In this document: one piece after another, positions 7,058 to 7,830 of the stretch
Position numbering within the stretch: position 1 is the stretch's first letter
Layout: every line of letters starts with the position of its first letter
Source: Streptomyces sp. NRRL WC-3742
GTDB lineage: Bacteria > Actinomycetota > Actinomycetes > Streptomycetales > Streptomycetaceae
Assembly: GCF_000720635.1 (NCBI RefSeq)
Contig: NZ_JOCF01000135.1
Location: 1-7,830 of the forward strand
Length of the DNA stretch: 7,830 nt
Reading direction: 5' to 3'
The notes under the pieces: generated by a model
Database searches by the model: none
Told to the model about the DNA's origin: nothing
What the model saw: only the letters and a program-made list of their open reading frames with translations
Program-made: the position numbers and the translations under genes

Positions 7058-7318
7058 TCAGTTGACGGTGGTGAAGCCGTCGATCAGCATGTAGTCGCCG
7101 CTCTGCTTGGTGACGGTGACGGTGTGGGGGCCCGGGGTCAGGCCGCGCTTGGAGAAGACGGCTTGCTGGGCCGACCGGCTCTCCGCGCGGGTACTGACCG
7201 TCTGCGGCGCGCCGCCGTCGATGGAGACGGCGATGTCGCCCTGGTCGCTGTTCTTCTCCGACAGGACGTCAACTCCCGTGCCGTAGAAGGTGAACGAGGC
7301 CGAGTCGTCAGCAGGGAC
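7058..7318 (-). pseudogene. Frame-shifted remainder of the second C-terminal beta-sandwich repeat
   Basis: The repeat protein continues here in a different frame from the one entering at the right edge. From about 7318 the minus strand reads VPADDSASFTFYGTGVDVL, then SEKNSDQGDIAVSIDGG, and ends GDYMLIDGFTTVN at a stop at 7060-7058, next to the terminator. It aligns well with the intact repeat upstream (SASVSFTGTGIDLITETNSDQGA), so this frame was selected as protein. It lacks its own N-terminal third. Either a deletion with frameshift has truncated the gene, or reads from two repeats were wrongly joined. Confidence 0.6.
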
Positions 7319-7830
7319 GAACCGCTGGTGTTCACGACCTTCAGGGTGTGGGCGCCGTAGGTGAGCCCGGCCACGCTGTACAGGGGTACCTGCACCGACC
7401 GGGTGGAGGCGTTGGCGTTGACGCTGCGCACGAGCTGGCCGTCGACGTAGATGTCGGCGGCGCCCTGGTCGCTGTTCGTCTCGGTGATCAGGTCGATACC
7501 GGTGCCGGTGAAGCTCACGCTCGCCGAGTCCCCGGCGGTCGAGGTCGCGTGCACGTCGTCACCGTGGTCGCCAAGGCCCCGGCCGGTGAGGGCCGCCCAC
7601 CCGCTGCCGGAGTAACTGATCGCGGACGAGTTGTCGTTGATCAACTCCGGTGCCTGCTGGTCGAGGTAGACGATGACCGGCACACCCGCCGGCACGGTCA
7701 CACTGACGGCGCCGTCGGCCATCGAGACCGTGATGTCACTGCGGTGGTCCTGGTAGAGGGCGGAGGCGCGGACCTTGGCGGGGTCGGCGCCCGCCGGCAG
7801 CGGATAGGCCAGCTTCTGGTCGGTGCGGGA
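7138..7830 (-). CDS. C-terminal part of a secreted glycoside hydrolase with beta-sandwich repeat (enters from right edge, frame broken)
   Basis: The open frame enters at 7830 with SRTDQKLAYPLPAGADPAK, runs through a beta-rich post-catalytic domain (ITVSMADGAVSVTVPAGVPVIVYL), then a domain from about 7650 to 7321 (ELINDNSSAISYSGSGW, later SVSFTGTGIDLITETNSDQG and GAHTLKVVNTSGS). Jelly-roll modules of this look are common at the ends of secreted Streptomyces carbohydrate-active enzymes, where they probably bind glycans. After about 7318 this frame turns into Arg/Ser-rich nonsense and stops at 7138, while sensible repeat protein resumes in another frame and stops at 7058. The first residues equal those where the hydrolase at the left edge is cut, in the same frame, so both are best read as one gene of roughly 940 codons if the ends are joined. 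Confidence 0.7.
   Translation of the reverse strand, partial: SRTDQKLAYPLPAGADPAKVRASALYQDHRSDITVSMADGAVSVTVPAGVPVIVYLDQQAPELINDNSSAISYSGSGWAALTGRGLGDHGDDVHATSTAGDSASVSFTGTGIDLITETNSDQGAADIYVDGQLVRSVNANASTRSVQVPLYSVAGLTYGAHTLKVVNTSGSSLLTTRPRSPSTARELTSCRRRTATRATSPSPSTAARRRRSVPARRAGRPSKPSSPSAA
7811..7830. repeat. Right copy of 20-bp terminal direct repeat
   Basis: These 20 bases repeat positions 1-20 exactly. Upstream on the minus strand the left copy is preceded by SNRIAFY, and the right copy is followed by LAYPLPAG, so overlapping them joins two halves of one open frame. Confidence 0.95.

Noticed and set aside
6995..7360. 121-codon plus-strand open frame across the terminator
   Set aside because: It runs through the hairpin and is antisense to the repeat-domain protein, with no ribosome site or motif.
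1..7830. Terminal repeat as target-site duplication or transposon ends
   Set aside because: The repeat is direct, sits inside one continuous reading frame, and comes without terminal inverted repeats or a transposase.

Overview
The window is high-GC actinobacterial DNA, most like Streptomyces or a close relative. The signs are strong G/C third-position bias, GTG starts, a lipoprotein signal ending LAAC, and a sugar ABC importer with no ATPase gene of its own. It reads as one compact glycan-use locus. No RNA gene, CRISPR array, transposase, integrase, replication or partition gene was found.

Layout. (1) Positions 2096 down to 1, minus strand: a secreted glycoside hydrolase that looks related to GH101/GH129 (endo-alpha-N-acetylgalactosaminidase type), cut by the left edge. 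(2) Positions 2097-2591: a divergent control region with candidate promoters on both strands and two near-identical 13-bp motifs, each lying at one of those promoters. (3) Positions 2592-6985, plus strand: a tight operon coding a lipoprotein sugar-binding protein, two membrane permeases that overlap by 4 bp (GTGA), and a cytoplasmic GH29 alpha-L-fucosidase. (4) Positions 7015-7050: a strong hairpin between convergent genes. (5) Positions 7830 down to 7058, minus strand: the C-terminal part of a secreted hydrolase with two tandem beta-sandwich repeats. The second repeat is damaged by an apparent deletion and frameshift near 7305-7324.

The most striking point is that bases 1-20 and 7811-7830 are identical and the minus-strand reading frame runs through this overlap without a break. 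Joining the ends makes one hydrolase gene (2096 to 1, then 7810 to 7058) on a 7,810-bp circle. That circle carries exactly five genes, one divergent promoter region and one convergent terminator. It could be a real extrachromosomal circle, a tandemly repeated unit, or an assembly loop closed through the repeated domains. The broken repeat and the lack of replication genes make the assembly explanation a serious one.

Likely joint action (inference): the secreted hydrolase frees glycans outside the cell, the binding protein and permeases import them using a shared ATPase coded elsewhere (MsiK type), and the fucosidase removes L-fucose in the cytoplasm. Mucin-type O-glycans or other fucosylated host or plant glycans are possible substrates. 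The exact substrate cannot be read from the sequence.
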